A DNA stretch of 64,000 bases from Fasciola hepatica (GCA_948099385.1 CANUEZ040000207.1:310001-374000), one strand, 5' to 3'. Shown: positions 43,617-57,688, counted from the first letter of the stretch. Notes: generated from the sequence alone by a model not told the origin. Made by a program: numbers and translations.

Positions 43617-44720
43617 TTAGTTGCCCTTGTTGGTTGTATTGTTATCTGTTGTTTCTGCTCCCGATGTCGGGGTTGCTGTTGTTGTTGTTGTTGTTTGTCC
43701 TTCAGGTGGGCATTGACGATGTTGTTCTTTTTCATAAGGACGCTGACCGTTATAATTTCCTCTGAGAAATTTACAAAACAATGGTCAGCCAATCAACTAC
43801 GTCAAAATCAGCATACTGAACAGCAAACATTAAAAATTATTGTGGATTCCCACTCCGTTGGGCTGGATGTTCTTTGTACTCCACCTTTCAACTACAAACC
43901 TCAGGTCGCCCAACTAACCGTACACTCGGAAGCACCAAGCATTCGCATGGAGTTAACGGGACAGATACCTTGTTTCAATTTAAAGCTGTCATCCATTTCT
44001 GACTGTCATAGAGGACGACATCTGAACAAGTTCAACTTGGTAATAAGGATCAGCCCGGAGGAGAACCGGGTGGTGCAGTATCAACATACAGGCCTTCGAG
44101 ATAAAAAGGTCCGAGTTCAAACCCTGAGTGTAGCCGAGAATAGGCACCACTGATAAGCTCTAAAAAGACTAAAGTTTGAGTCTGGTGCTTCCGAGTGCAG
44201 GTTGCTAGGATGACCTGAGATTTGTGCGTGAAAAGTGGAGTGCAAAGGACAGTGAGCTAAGCAAAGATTCACCAATCCCACACAATACTTGGAAGTAATT
44301 GCGATAAATATACCTATTCCCACTCTGTTCCGTTTGAGCCGCGTTCTGTGAGAACTTGTGTCGTTCATTTCAACTACCAACCAATGGTGGTCGAGCAGTC
44401 TTCATAGCAGACCGCAGACCTTGAAGAACCAGGTTTAAGTTCCGGGACCTCTGCGGCCTTAATTTTTCTTATTGGTTCACCTTCATACCCTCTTGGTGAA
44501 ATATGGTACAGTTACAGTATACTGAGTAAAGGGATTCAGAAATTGTTATCAATATTGGCACTTCTACTGCTGAAAATTCTGACCCTCATGAGCATGTAGC
44601 ATATGCTTTTCTGAATGCCGAATCTGAGATAAATATTTAGGACCGGTTTCACAGCCAGCCAAATTGAATGGTAACATTTTGACGTTGTGCTGATTACGGG
44701 GCGCGTACCACCACCACCAG

Positions 44721-44761
<41 letters not shown>

Positions 44762-47004
44762 CATGCAAGTGTAATGTTATATGTATAACGTTATTTACGT
44801 GTACAACCATCGACACACACGACACCTGTATCCTATTGCCCAATCTGTGTTTGCGACGCAAACGTACATAAACGATTCACCTACCTTGACTGACGACAGT
44901 AAGTTGGTGTCCGGTGGTAAGCTGTATTTGGAAGACCGTGCCTAACCTTTCCCATGTTCTTTCTCACCCACTCTGTTTCTTTAACATTGCATAAAACCAA
45001 GTTTATCCCACGATTACGTTTATTTCTATTACCAACGAATTCAACTTTATTAGTCTGAGGATGAACTAAATGTGAAAATGTAACTATCTTGTTTTCCTAA
45101 TTCACACATCAATATTATTTCTTCAACTGAAAAGGAGAACAAAACTTCACCGAATCAAATATTTATTATATGAATCGACTTACGCTGGGCCGTAATTGCA
45201 CACTATCGCATTACCATAAAGGAAACTGGGATTGCTGAGACAGTTCTTGTAGCCACATCCTAGTGCTTTTGAACTGGCCCAAGCCACCTGTGAGATAACA
45301 AAAGTAGACGAAAGTTCCTGAATTCCAATAAATTTGTACATCACCAAAACTGCTACTTTGTACATTATCGAAGTTCTACTTGTTTTACGCATCGACTAAA
45401 TTGAATTCGATCGAACATAGACATTCTTCCACTCACCAGAGGAAAACCGGCAAAATAATTGATACTCCTGTTCGCTGTGGTACTCAATTGGAGATTTATG
45501 AACCGAACGACAGTTGCTGTGTGTGACTGCGTGAGAGTGGAAAAAGAGCTTGGTATATAGATTGTTTCCAATTCATGGATTTGAATGATGTCCTAAGGTG
45601 AGTTGGATAAATTATCAATGGGAACGATGTAGAACATCTCAACAAACCATGTCTTACATGGCCACTAACTCCATTACACCCCGTTGTCACGTTAAGTTAG
45701 GATTCTAATAGGTTCTCGGGCTGAGATTTCGTTCATCCATCTCCCGTCTTGATTATAAATGTCGAGTATCACAAAAGCATAAATTTCGTGACTTTTTGGG
45801 CTGGTATGAAACACGAGTGCAACAGATCGATTCGTGAAGACAAACTTGAAAAAGAGATAACCTGAGTGTAATGGCCACACATTTTTCCAGAATTGCACGA
45901 GTTTCCGTCGAAATTGTAATCCACATTTTCATTGACCCACGCGTTGAATCCTCTGGAGAGTGAATGAAACAGAAAAGGATGATGATTGATGGCAGTTGTG
46001 ATATGAGGCATCTTCTTCCTCTGCACTTTGACAGCCATGAACTGCTCATTCATTTTCTAGTATTCCTCTTAAGCACTCAAGAAGACTTACTGTTGAAAGT
46101 TGTAATTTCCAGCGAAATTCTGACCTACGGATGGATACTTGTCGGTAGCCCGACCTGCGTCTGCATCGTGGCCAACGGTACAATTGCTTGCCCACTGTAG
46201 TGCCTTTGCAGCCAATTCAGCATCATAAATCTAAAAGTATAAATATGATCACACTTGTTTATTGAGGTTACGAGTATTACGGCAGTTCCACCGAAAGTTA
46301 CAGCTCTTATTGTCCCATCTCTGCTATGAAGAACAAAACATCAGAACTATACGAAATTCAAAATCAAGTTTACATTTTTGGACATCTGACCACTTATTGC
46401 GTGGTTTATGTCAAACTCGTGTTGGATTTATTCAGAACTACGACATTTCATTATAGTTTTGATTTTCCGTCGGTGTTTCGCACTGTGAATATTTCAATTA
46501 GTATCAGAGGAGGGAGAAACCGTTGATCAAAAAGAACGACGTTTGATATAGTAGAATATTGATCATCGCGTAACAAAGAGAAGGACTCAATGTATCGGTA
46601 ACGTGTTCGATCTGTTTGCAAGAGGAGAAACCAATAGGCCTCACAATGGAATTGTTTCTGGACTTTTATGAGAGTCAGTTAATAACATCAAATTTTCGTT
46701 CAAAAGAATCATTGTACTTGGATTGGCTCCCGTAATTCAACTGATTTATTTACGAAACTGAATGAGTGCATCTACTTGAGTAGATGACTGGATATCCTTG
46801 CATGAATGGGATATAACTTAATATATCTGGTATTGTCTTGGCTTGAGGTTGCCCTTTCAATTGACAGTTTAACACCTTTCTCCTGAACTCGTTGTGCCAG
46901 TCTAACATCTTCTGATTCAGTTCTTCTCGCGTCGCTACTTCTTGGGCATTTGATTCATATAGAACCAAGAAAACACAAAATAGTCCAGACACCCAACTTT
47001 CCAT
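43617..47004 (-). CDS. Secreted CAP/SCP-TAPS protein, right-arm copy, five exons
   Basis: Exons on the minus strand: 46822-47004, 46091-46230, 45862-45952, 45184-45287 and 43617-43761. The open frames covering them match the left-arm gene residue for residue, so the encoded 220-residue protein appears identical: signal peptide, CAP signatures GHYTQVAWASS and IVCNYGPAGNY, Thr-rich tail. It carries the same non-canonical donor (exon 1 followed by TTAAGT). The defect therefore predates the duplication or has been homogenised between arms. The two copies are transcribed toward each other across the spacer. Differences are intronic, including a TA repeat 4 bp shorter and a T/G change near 45023. 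Confidence 0.9.
43829..43938 (-). mobile_element. SINE family 1, 3' fragment (right arm, copy C)
   Basis: Mirror of 24551-24660. Confidence 0.6.
43939..44290 (+). mobile_element. tRNA-derived SINE, family 1 (right arm, copy B)
   Basis: Mirror of 24199-24550; the B-box GAGTTCAAACCCTG lies at about 44114-44127. Confidence 0.65.
44724..44758. repeat. (TA)n microsatellite in VAL intron 4 (right arm)
   Basis: 35 bp, against 39 bp in the left arm. Confidence 0.95.
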
Positions 47005-47072
47005 CGTTCTTAGAAAACACACTACTGGTAGACAAGCGTTTAAAACCTTCCTATCAGAGTGAAGCTTTAGAT

Positions 47073-47080
47073 TATTTATA
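47073..47080 (-). promoter_or_regulatory. Candidate TATA box of the right-arm VAL gene
   Basis: Mirror of 21405-21412, the same distance from its ATG at 47002-47004. Confidence 0.4.
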
Positions 47081-47576
47081 CTCCTTGTATGATGATTATG
47101 TTCAATAATTGTCGTCATCTTGCACCACCCTAACCACAGACTTTCTTGGTACACCGTGAGGAAATAAGGAGAGTGGAATGGTAATTGAGAGATTACGTGT
47201 TATCATCCTCATCTGCACAATCAATCACTGATTGTTTCTAGACTCACTCATTCTCTTAGATCATTCCAGTTGTGTGCTCCAAGAGGTTGTCCAATGCTTA
47301 AAAAAGAGAAACTGGGACGGTTGAGGGTCTTGCTGTTCACCCATCTAAGGTTGCTGATAAATACAATTGTTTCGTGTCACGATATCCGTTTGTTCACAGT
47401 GTAATCTTTTCTGGGTTTTTGTTCTGAACTGGAGAAATTGACTGCATTTTCTTCCGATGTATACGTTTGGAATTTTTTATGGATCGCCAAATAACAGAAC
47501 GATCAGAAACAGGTTTTGAGGCTATAGACTGTCTTTGGGTGGGTCATCTTCTGGTATATTATTCGCCCTGCACCAG

Positions 47577-47785
47577 GTGTTGTGAGCCTCATCTACACTG
47601 AGGATTGTCTAACAGACTGGTTTAAGGAACGAAACGTGTGCCTAATTAAGCTCGATACAATGTGTGATTTTGCTGTTTCAAAAATCCCGCTCAGTTTGAC
47701 TGATAGCGTCCGAAGTGGGAACTACTGGCTGTATGTTATGTATCAAAACGTGAGCGAGGGACGGGTAGAAAGAAGCTGGTGCTAG
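47577..47785 (+). CDS. Candidate terminal exon, secreted-type protein (right arm)
   Basis: Mirror of 20700-20908: acceptor ctgcaccag at 47576, four cysteines, NVS sequon, TAG at 47783-47785. No change from the left arm. Confidence 0.4.
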
Positions 47786-48126
47786 ATACTAGAGCAGAAA
47801 TGCAACGGTCCAGAAAATTGAGACATACGGAACTATCAATGGACATAGAGTAATATAAATTGTTTCAAAAGTAATGTGAAGAATACAGAGCTCAAAGTTA
47901 ACACAACACCGTAATTCCAAGCCGTGATATATTGGGTCAACACCAGAAGTGTTATTATGTCGACTTTTGTTTGATAGGCAACCTCATACTATGGGATCTT
48001 GCTTGATCCTATCCCGATGAGTGTACTCTGCTTTTCAAATGCATAGACACAAACATGACAGGACGTAAACAGTGCTGATATTATTCACGTTTCCGCTAAG
48101 ACCATGCTGACCAAAGCAATCTCGCT

Positions 48127-48411
48127 TCATACAGAACCACTCTGGTCTGAGGTAACTATACAAGTCGTTTGCACTTGCTCATGTATGTACCTACGACTGG
48201 CTTCACTGGCGTCCACACCGTGGTCGCTCTGCTGGCTCACTAAATCCGTTATCCGATTATTTTCTGTTTTTTTGTAGACATCACAAACTTTTACTAAGTT
48301 GAAGGTTTGTAGTGTCTTTATTGAAATATCATCTGTGTCTACCAACCGTTTTCGAGGTCCGGAACATCCATTCTGGTTTTCCTTTGTTAACTTATATGCT
48401 GTCTTCCCTTA
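48127..48411 (-). CDS. Candidate hydrophilic C-terminal exon (right arm)
   Basis: Mirror of 20074-20358, with an identical translation. Confidence 0.35.
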
Positions 48412-49097
48412 CAATTCTGTTTTGGTTACTTCGTCCATCTCCCATTAAGTCTCTTATCGTAGATTCGAAAACATGTTTTGATTTCGATATCCACCTGTAC
48501 GAATCACCTAGCTTGATTTACGGATGAATCAAGCACACTCAAATGAGTAATACTGTCTTCACACGGTCGTCGGTGAACCTACGGGTTTTAAACAACACTG
48601 TTCTACTAGTCATTTACGGTCTACATCAAAGGATTACCCGTTACTCCCTCAATATATCATTCACATTCTGATAATTTTGTTTCATACCTGGTTGTTTCTG
48701 ACTCTTCTTATATACAGCCCTCAACTGACAATCCGCATATCAACCGGAGATTCTCCACTTCATTTGGTCAGCGTTCGGACACATCCAACAGCGTTGTGAG
48801 CGTCTCCTAATCTCTCTGCTCCACTGAAATTGTAGTGGTCAACGATGAATGCCTATTCAAAATAAACCCCATCGAGCACAATAGATTTGCTGTCAACACT
48901 GATCTCCATTTTGTATCGCACATTTTGTCTGGTATCGGCAAACTGGGACCTATCTCTTTGCAAATGCATGTTTTAGAACTGGACGGGAAGATTTAGTTTC
49001 CCTCAACATAGATGACCATTCTTAAACATCATCATCTTGCCACTTTCAGGAAGTTTCAACGGGATCGTCCGGATTGTAGTGCTTGAGGTTGAAAGAA

Positions 49098-49310
49098 ATG
49101 TCGATCATCATCGTGATCTTCTTCTTCCGATTCCTTAATGAATTCTGTAGTGCTCCAAACGGACTTTCAAGTACTCCTTCTGAATATTTTAGTATTCCTC
49201 TTGCGGCTCATCATAATTGGGCAAACTTCAACCATATAATATCTGGCAGTTTAAACGGTCTCGCAGATTTCAAGAAAATGTGTAATTTTCTGTGTGACCT
49301 TTCGCCCTGA
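49098..49310 (+). CDS. Small secreted-type ORF, 70 residues (right arm)
   Basis: Mirror of 19175-19387. ATG at 49098; signal peptide MSIIIVIFFFRFLNEFCSA; C-terminal CNFLCDLSP; TGA at 49308-49310. Identical to the left arm. Confidence 0.35.
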   Translation: MSIIIVIFFFRFLNEFCSAPNGLSSTPSEYFSIPLAAHHNWANFNHIISGSLNGLADFKKMCNFLCDLSP

Positions 49311-49319
49311 TATCCTGTT

Positions 49320-51490
49320 TTTGGCATCCACAACTCTTTCAAGATCTAGAGAGAATGAGAACTTACCAAAAGCGACTTCTTTGAAACCAAGTAAAAGGTG
49401 TACTTTATATTTTCGAGGTTCGTAGGATAAAATTAAACCAAAAGTGCAAACTCCACCTTCCTCAAGTTATTGAAACCATCAAGTATTCACACCTTTTTAC
49501 ACATACATGACATTTCTACAAAATCTTATTTTTATTTCTCGAGAAAAGAAAATTGCAGGTGGTAAAGTGCATTTTGTGTCTGAGTAGAGAATAATTTTCT
49601 GACAACGAATTTTATAAGTCATGACGGGAAATCTCTGAACAGAATTGCCTTTTCTTTTCCAGATTCAGGAAGCACTATTGTTAACTATCTTGTTAACGCA
49701 AAGATAAGACCCAAAGTAATGGATTGATGAGTGTGGACTTCAAATATGTAAATCTCAGAGCTGATTCCTTAGAGTTGTCAACATAAAAAAAATTCACACT
49801 CGTTTTTTGGGAAATGGTGGTCACTAGTCAGTAAATTATTGTCAAAATGCATATTACACTACCTCGTTAGGCATGTCAATGATACCTATGACCTCCTGGC
49901 GGTCCGTGAACGTTTCTCATCACCCGGAGAGTAAAGCTAAACATCCCTTCACCCGTATGAATAGGTTCCTATCTGATTTCAATTATACATGTACTGCCTG
50001 GGTTTTAGGGGCTTTGGAATTTGGGCTGACCTCATCAAATTCAAATGAACAATGAAATGTTGCCTTAGATAGCCCTATTGAAATTCGGTTAATATGCACC
50101 TTGCGAATGCTGATTGATGCCAACAAGTTGAGTAACATCGCTGTGTGCTTGCTTCTCTGAACGATAATTCTATTATCTTACTATGTAAAATAATTGCTGA
50201 GCCATTCGGTAGATCTCATTGTTGTTAAGGGATTGAATCATGTACGAGTACCAAGCATACTGGTATTCACAAGAAAACAGCCACAGAGCAAACAACATCG
50301 AATCTTTTGCTCTCGTCTAAAATTTCACTTCCAAAGTATTTCGGAGTGGGTTAAAACTGCGCGCTTATATTCTATCATCTCAACTCTATTTTATCCTCAC
50401 TCTCTAATATCGAAAAAATTGATACGATCCATCAGATAATTCTATGTTGTTTTCCTCTGGATATGTTGCCAGCCCATCTGATCAGATAACTCCAAACAAT
50501 CGTCCTTTAGTTGTGATTCAGTCAGCCATCATGTTTGCCGTCTACGATCCAAGATGACAGCTCTGTCTCTCCCCATGTTTTACTTCAAATTCCAAATTCA
50601 ATAAAACTACTTTTCGGAATGTACATGTTCTAAAACCAAGAAATTCCAAACCCGAAAAGACGCGATCTCCTAGGTTGTTCAAATTACACTTACAGTGATA
50701 AAGTGTGCTCTCTAGATAAAATCAGTAACATAACGTTAGCTTCAGTCCAGACTGTTCATTATCTCTATCATTTTAGCAATCATGCTCATATAGTAACGGG
50801 GCTTCCCTGACAAATTTAAATAATAAAAATTGGAAATATTAGATTGCACCATGTATCTGAGACCATTTTACGGCATGTATACGCGTGCGTATTGCAGTCA
50901 AAGTGGTTTTTAATGTTTACAGTAAATTCGCCGTCCTTAGAAAAGAGACAAGATTGAATAGAATAGCAAGCACTGAAGAATAAAGGGGGCCGAGTTACTC
51001 TCAAGTGGTGTGAATTGATTACCGGTTTGACTTAACCCTGGTAACGAAACAATGATTTCTCCTGATTCTTGATCGGGGTCAATCTTATCGCGCTATGGAA
51101 AGACCAGTGATCTCCTGTGGGGAGTTGCTTGTGTCTAGTCTACAAAAGCACAACAAGTGAGTCTCCATGAGCAGAGGCTCAGTCAGTGCATCAAGACGCG
51201 TTAACACTCACATTGTTCAAATAAGGTGCTTCAAGTCTGTTCATCTACTTCTAGAGAAAATTACACTGGACGCAGTACCCATGTGAACATGCAGTTGCCT
51301 ACATTGTGTTAACCTGTAACTATGACATCTGAATACTAACACAATAGTGAAGACCCATTTGAAATTAGCTGACCAAACCACCGGGTTCCGGCAATACTTC
51401 GCCCGTATCTGCTATCTTGGAAGTTATGAAGTGGGTTATTTCTGATCATCTACGAATGTTCTGTCAAACTATCGGGCTGTCAAGTAATTT
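49320..51490. other. No recognised gene (mirror of 17000-19170)
   Basis: Short frames only. It contains single-base differences from the left arm that change chance frames (for example near 49960). Confidence 0.35.
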
Positions 51491-51495
51491 CCACC

Positions 51496-51716
51496 ATGGT
51501 GTTTTGGACTAATCTAAGTGCCTATGAACTGTTGTCTTTCAAATTCTTGGTCCTCATGTTTTTCAACATATTAGGAGTTGATGGCAAGTTAAAATCACGT
51601 CGACTCAACAGGCCATTCAGCCAACATCCTTCTTCGTGCGCTACCGAAATCAGAACTGTTCTCACTTATACGAGAATCAACGTCAATACAAAATTTCTAG
51701 TGGAATGGTCCCTGAG
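51496..51716 (+). CDS. Candidate first exon with signal peptide (right arm)
   Basis: Mirror of 16769-16989. ATG at 51496; donor CTGAG|GTGAAA after 51716. Confidence 0.4.
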
Positions 51717-51868
51717 GTGAAAAGCAAAGACGCCAGCACTGACAACATAACTTGATCTGTTTTCATTGCTCAAATAATCAGGCATGGATTCGTCGTGAAA
51801 AGTTTAGTTGAAGCTTAAACTCAGCATTGTGCACGCCACACTGATTTATGCCTTCGATGTATAAACAG

Positions 51869-52300
51869 ATGTGACCGAGTTTTCAATGTCGTTACCCAAC
51901 CAGTTGGACAATTATTCTCAAACCGTTTCACGCAGATGCAACGGTATAACGATTGGAATTTACACCAGAATCTTCATCCAGTTGGATTCAGTTAGCCAAC
52001 GGAGATTTAATAAAATGAAACCAAAAAAATATGTGGTCGTCATCATTTACCAGGATCGCAATCAAATAATCAAGGTTGAGATTTGAACATACTTAAATTA
52101 TTGTCACCTTATTGCAGTTTCAGCAAACACAATGGCTGTCACATGCTACCACCACCGGGATGTGCGTCCAGTATGTGGAAACTCATTGGGTTCACACGGG
52201 ATTCAGTTATTCGAGTCCTGGTTTGCATACAAGTCTGATTAGACTACAAAATTCCGCTGTTACAAGGGCAGCAGCCAGGAAATTTATCGGAAAGCTATGA
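51869..52300 (+). CDS. Candidate two-exon coding block with a 43-bp intron (right arm)
   Basis: Mirror of 16185-16616. Exons 51869-52074 and 52118-52300, intron 52075-52117 (GTTGAG...TTGCAG), phase 0 junction, TGA at 52298-52300. Confidence 0.35.
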
Positions 52301-52309
52301 ATAACACAA

Positions 52310-54960
52310 AATCCAGAAAATTACTCCCGAATTCCCTTGCGTCTACAACTCTGTGTTTACTTCGATATCCGATGTGTTACCTAGTTGGTACTCGAAGAAC
52401 TAGCCTAATTGCAGCCTACCGTTCGAATGGCCCGAAGATGTTTTCTAAATCCCAGTGCAACAACTGTGAAGACAGGTGGAAATTCCAATATACTTGCATT
52501 ATCGTGACCGCAATGCAGTTCTCATTTCCCACTGTTACCCACCCGTTTGTTCTGTGATTAAAAAGTGATTTCACGTATTTTGCTCACTACACCCACTTTG
52601 AACGTGTAGGCCAACCGTGAGGCCTGTCTCCTCTTACTGGTCGTATTATTGATGAACGCACCAAGACCTAACACAGTAATGGAATAGACACTGGTGCTCT
52701 TAGCTTTGATCAAAGAAGATCTGGTCCACGTGAGTCTTTGAGTCGGCACAACATTGTGCGATGCACGGAGGACGAGAGAGCGGTGCGATCACCGGCGCGA
52801 AATAGGCGCGCTGCACTTCACGTTAATTAGAATGACATCTCAAAGAGTCGATTGGATGGTAATTGGAAAAGATGTTGATATAACTCTGACATGAGGGAGA
52901 AAGTGACACTCAAATGAATTCATAAATAAGCTGTTTTCTTTCTATCCTTTTATTTTTGAACAACGTACATTGTTTGTGGAATGAGATGAAGAAAAGTCAA
53001 AGGATTTTCGCAGCGTTATCCTCTTTAGAAGAGGGTGAACGACATGTCCTATTCGATCTCCAAACGATGGAACAGAGCCACGGATGTTATTCAGTTGCAC
53101 TGGCATTGGTATATCGACCGGTATGGATTAGCATGCTATGAATAAAACGGTTATACTGATCAATTTGGCAGCGCCTTTCAGGGAACATTCGAATCGAAAC
53201 GCTATTCACGTAGTATTTGCTCATTGGTATATCACGCACTAACACCTTGTTTATTGCTAACCTTTTTGTGGTTCAAAGTCATTTATAAATTTGGTCTCTT
53301 GAACATTAGATACTTCAATGAATATAGTACAGTTGGAACAACCAGTAACGGTTCACGGATTATTGCGGTTCTCCAATTACCACTTCTCAGTACCATCCGA
53401 CCTTGCAAATCAGAATAATTGTCACTGTGACAACGTACGAATGGAACTACGAATAATGGCATCAACTTGAAGAATGGCTTATATGAGTACAAGAGCCTTA
53501 ATTGTTATGATATGCTCTCATATCTAACTTCGTATATTCACTGGTTACTTGGATTTCGCGGACCATACTGAGAGAGCCTAAAAGGTCTTAGATGATCCAT
53601 TGCAATAGTCTTGCTTCTAATACCTATCTTCCGTGTTATTAACTGACAATTTAATAGCGTTAACTGAAATCTTTAATTGGTTACGGTTTGGTCTAGCACT
53701 GAATCAACAAGTTAGTGCAATTCCCAAGTGGGACCCTCGAGTCCCACTTCCCAAAATGTATTCTTCCCCTTCCTAATCTCATGTCGATCTCCGTTTTGTC
53801 CCTCTCCTCCTATACCGAATTTATTGTTCCCCTGCTTTCTTTATCAAAGGCTTGTCAATGTGCACACTCTATGTTTGGTTGGCTTTCTATTCCAGAGACC
53901 CACGAGCTTCACATTTCATTCGCAAAACCGGACTATCCGCTCTATGTTGACGCCATCTTCCATGAGTCATTCATATACTTCTGTGTGTCCCCCGGTCTTG
54001 CTTGGATGCCTACTCAGTTTTCATGCGAAATCCTCTGTCTAACTTCTCTTCCGACTTATACGAGCAGCATTCTGCCTTCCATGTCACTCTGAGATCAAGC
54101 CAGATTCGCTTGCTTTTCTATTTCAGGCTTCAGTGCAATCTCCTCCTTCATTGTCTGAATTTACTCCCATATGAGCGTCTGGAGCGACTTCTCTGATTAG
54201 CTATTCTCCGTGTTAAAAAAGCTGACTTTCGTCTCACACTGATTGTTGTACTCCGTACTCAGCAATGGTCTCAACCAGTTGCATGCTTGGCTCGCGTTTT
54301 CACGGGCATGTGACTCATATTCACTTACCTACTTACTAACTAACTTGCTCGCTTCTCTGCAGACATGCTTGCACTCGGGTTTTCCACAGGCTTTTCCAAA
54401 ATATATGCTCTTTCTTATGCCCGGGCTTCCATTCTATTGCTGAATGCTGGAAGCGCTATTGAAGACACGCTCTCGTATCGCTCGGCTTACGTTCGCTGAT
54501 AACCATTCGAAAGATTTGATATATATTCACGGTTTTTTGTTATTAAATTACTTCAAACCACTGATTTATGTTATGTATTTGTATGTCCAGAAGTAACCAT
54601 CGAGCTATGAACACGATTACCTGGATATTGCATAGACCGTGGTCGACAAAATCAAATGCGTTTCACTCGAAGTCGCCAAGTGGACAAGTCTCAATAGCGC
54701 ACAGGGTTGAACTGATGCGTGAGCTCTTTGATACTTACGTGTCCATCACCCGGAAAACTGCCTCATTCAGTAATTATCGGTCTGCAGTCGTCTACTACCG
54801 ACTTCTTTTTATTTCAGACAGAGTTAAAACAAAATAATGTGTGATATCTCATGAAATTCATTGGGACACTCAAATGATAATAACAAAGCTTACCAGACCA
54901 GATGTTTTTACCTGAAAGGGCTTTCAATGCAACAGGAGTATGTGAACACAGAAGGGCGAA
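52310..54960. other. No recognised gene (mirror of 13530-16180)
   Basis: Pyrimidine-rich plus strand at 53720-54440 with Ser/Leu-rich chance frames. Hairpin near 53725-53748. Confidence 0.35.
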
Positions 54961-54965
54961 AAGCA

Positions 54966-55307
54966 CTAGATTACACTATATATTTCGGAGTATTTAGCTG
55001 CATCGTTGCCAGTGCTTCCTTCAGTCAAGGTGATTGAACTTATAGTCTTTAAAATATCTTCCGGAGAGTTAACATCTACTCGCAACATGGGTGCCCATCT
55101 AGCATATACCAGGGTACGTTCACAGAACAAAATCACGACTGACAGACATGTTAACACAAAGGATGAAATGAGAACAAATTCAGTTTCCAAGCTTGGTAGC
55201 AACTCGTCTGGAACACTGACTTTATCCCACTTGATCTTAATTAGCATTCCATTAACACAGAAGGAATAATTTGAAAACAAACACTTCGTGTAAGATTCTT
55301 CTGCAAC
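54966..55307 (-). CDS. Candidate last exon, transmembrane segment (right arm)
   Basis: Mirror of 13178-13519, with an identical translation. Confidence 0.45.
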   Translation of the reverse strand, partial: VAEESYTKCLFSNYSFCVNGMLIKIKWDKVSVPDELLPSLETEFVLISSFVLTCLSVVILFCERTLVYARWAPMLRVDVNSPEDILKTISSITLTEGSTGNDAAKYSEIYSVI

Positions 55308-55936
55308 CTAGAGCCATTATCCTACAATAAATATTGGTTAAATTGTCTAAAATTATTTCTTTACCATCCAATTTTCACACGAGCTTTTCCATGCGCATTA
55401 ATTAGGCACTGTGGTATTTGCTTTATTTTGTCTACCAACAAGCTTCTGAGTATAAGTTGTGGAATTCCACCTCCACAGGAACGACTGCGGTTAACCGTCC
55501 ACGCTGTACATTTGTAATTTTCGTCTCTAGAAGTACAAGTAAAATACCCGCTCATATTAAAATATCATGGGTTGTAAATCCGAGTCACTCGGTCAGTAGA
55601 AAGCAATTTATTTACATAAGGATCAGTTCAAGTAACTTTGAAGAATGTTGGTATATTTTGTCTTACTTAGCTTTAGGAAAAATAAATTGCCAAGAAATTC
55701 TGGTAAAATCAATTCGTTCTTAAAAACCGCGTAGTCGCAGGGACTTCTGGAAGGCAATATCAATTCGGCTTCCCTTGTTTTTAATTTTTCGGAAAAAGTA
55801 CAGAATACCAAAGCGTGTGGCAAATGTTTGATAATAATGCCTTTGATCGTCAGTCAAACAGAGATTATTAATCAAGCTTCCGTTTACATACATTGATCTC
55901 TAAATAGATCGCAGATATCAATATTCACAACCATAC

Positions 55937-56074
55937 TCCGGGCAGGAACAATAATAAGTCAGTCAGAAACAGTGTTGTTTCAACAGTGGAATGACCATCA
56001 AGCGCGATCGGCTGACTGAAATAGAAAAGTGGTCCACAGTTTGTCGTCAGCTTTTCCATCCAGTCTATTACAAT
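55937..56074 (-). CDS. Candidate internal exon C (right arm variant)
   Basis: Mirror of 12410-12547 but with eight base differences: the right-arm version has G or C at seven of the eight positions where the left has A or T. Both splice sites and the open frame are kept (WMEKLTTNC here against WMKKLITNC on the left). Confidence 0.5.
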
Positions 56075-56613
56075 CTGCACTGAAAAAACTGCCTAACTCA
56101 TCAGTACCTAGTCACTGTTCGGTACAAATTCCAGTCGTGTTTTTTCGTAACTCATTCAGATAATTACATTCGAAAGGCGACGAGAAAGGTTGGAGTCATT
56201 GAATTTTGTTGGGGTTGCAACGAAACACACTCATAATCACAAGCGCTTCATTTAGTTTCGAATGTCAGGAGATACCTACATTCTCAGCTATGTATCATGC
56301 AATCAAACTATCGGTTGGTAAACAGAAGAATATAGCAAACGGACCAGATAATCTACCAATTTAAAAGTGAACATTTGTAGTGGATTTTGATAGTAACAGA
56401 AAGTTTCCAAAAGGTATCGCATCAATGACTCCGAGACAGGAAAGCAAATGAAATGCATAACTGTCCGATTAAAAGCTCCCATCCCGTAAGAAAACTACAA
56501 TACCCAAGACCTTGTACATTAATGAAATTCTTTTCGAAATCAGAATATTCTTTCTGTGAATAAGTAATGTAATTGTTTTAAATTGGTCACTCTTTAGTGT
56601 ATTGTAAAACCAC

Positions 56614-56736
56614 CTGTAGACGGCAAATCACTGGTTCGCGATCTTCATTGGCTTGCCATCCGAACAGACGCACCCGAGGCTGATATAATGTTGGAAGACA
56701 GTCAAATATATCGGTAAGTATTACTTGATTGTGGAT
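56614..56736 (-). CDS. Candidate internal exon B (right arm)
   Basis: Mirror of 11748-11870, with no base difference seen. Confidence 0.45.
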
Positions 56737-57003
56737 CTGTAAAGGCCAAATTATTACGTCAATGATGTTTGATGCAATAAACAATGAAAAACCGATAAAA
56801 GAGGCGGAACCTACATTTTAAATGAACTTCCAACGGTTCCAATCGGACTAGCCCGGCTGTGGGTGGTCCAGAAGTGAAAATAACCAGATTCAAAATGGCC
56901 GACCAGTCTGAGCAAAAATTAGATGAATTGACTGATGACAAAAGGGGAGAAAGCGTGTTTTAGTCATAGAGTCTTACTACTGAAATAGTAGTCGGTAGCA
57001 AAA

Positions 57004-57688
57004 ACATGGAAAATGGAATAACACGGACAGATTTACACCACCTTTGGATGAAATGAGAGTATTCACCAGTAGATTTGTGTGCTAACAAACGTCTGATACC
57101 ATCTTGAGGCATACGATCTTCTTCTTTTAAGGTCGACTCTAACTACCCAAGAGATTTTTTTACTGGTGCCCCTGATATGATTTCTCCCATAGTGTATCCC
57201 ACAAATATTCTATTGGATTGAGATGGGTGGTCGAGGTGGCCACGGGAACGTCTTCGTACCATGATGCGCATAAACTCACATACCACACGGAAACGATATG
57301 CAGGAAGGTGGTCCTGCTGGAAAACCAATTTGGTAGTGGTGTTCAATAGTGGCAAGATGTGTCGAACTAGGACTTCTAGATAAAATTGGCCAGTGACTGT
57401 GCCGTCCAGAAAGATCAACTCGCTCCTATTTTCCCACAAGATGACTCCACAAATGTGCAGTGAATCTGCATTGGGCTGCATTTTTGCTGCAATCATACCA
57501 CTTGTGTCAGTTTCAGAGATTTGTTTCCAAACACGCTTTCGACGATCATGTTTGAATAAGGAAAACGGTGACTCACTAGTCCAGTGTTGGACTTCATTGT
57601 TGAGCCGATCTACCCATCTACTCACAATCCGTCATGAAAAACCACTGCCACTGCCAACGTCGACCGTGGTCGTTTTGCCCTTGCAACA
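57004..57688 (-). pseudogene. Tc1-type transposase remnant (right arm)
   Basis: Mirror of 10796-11480. Confidence 0.9.
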
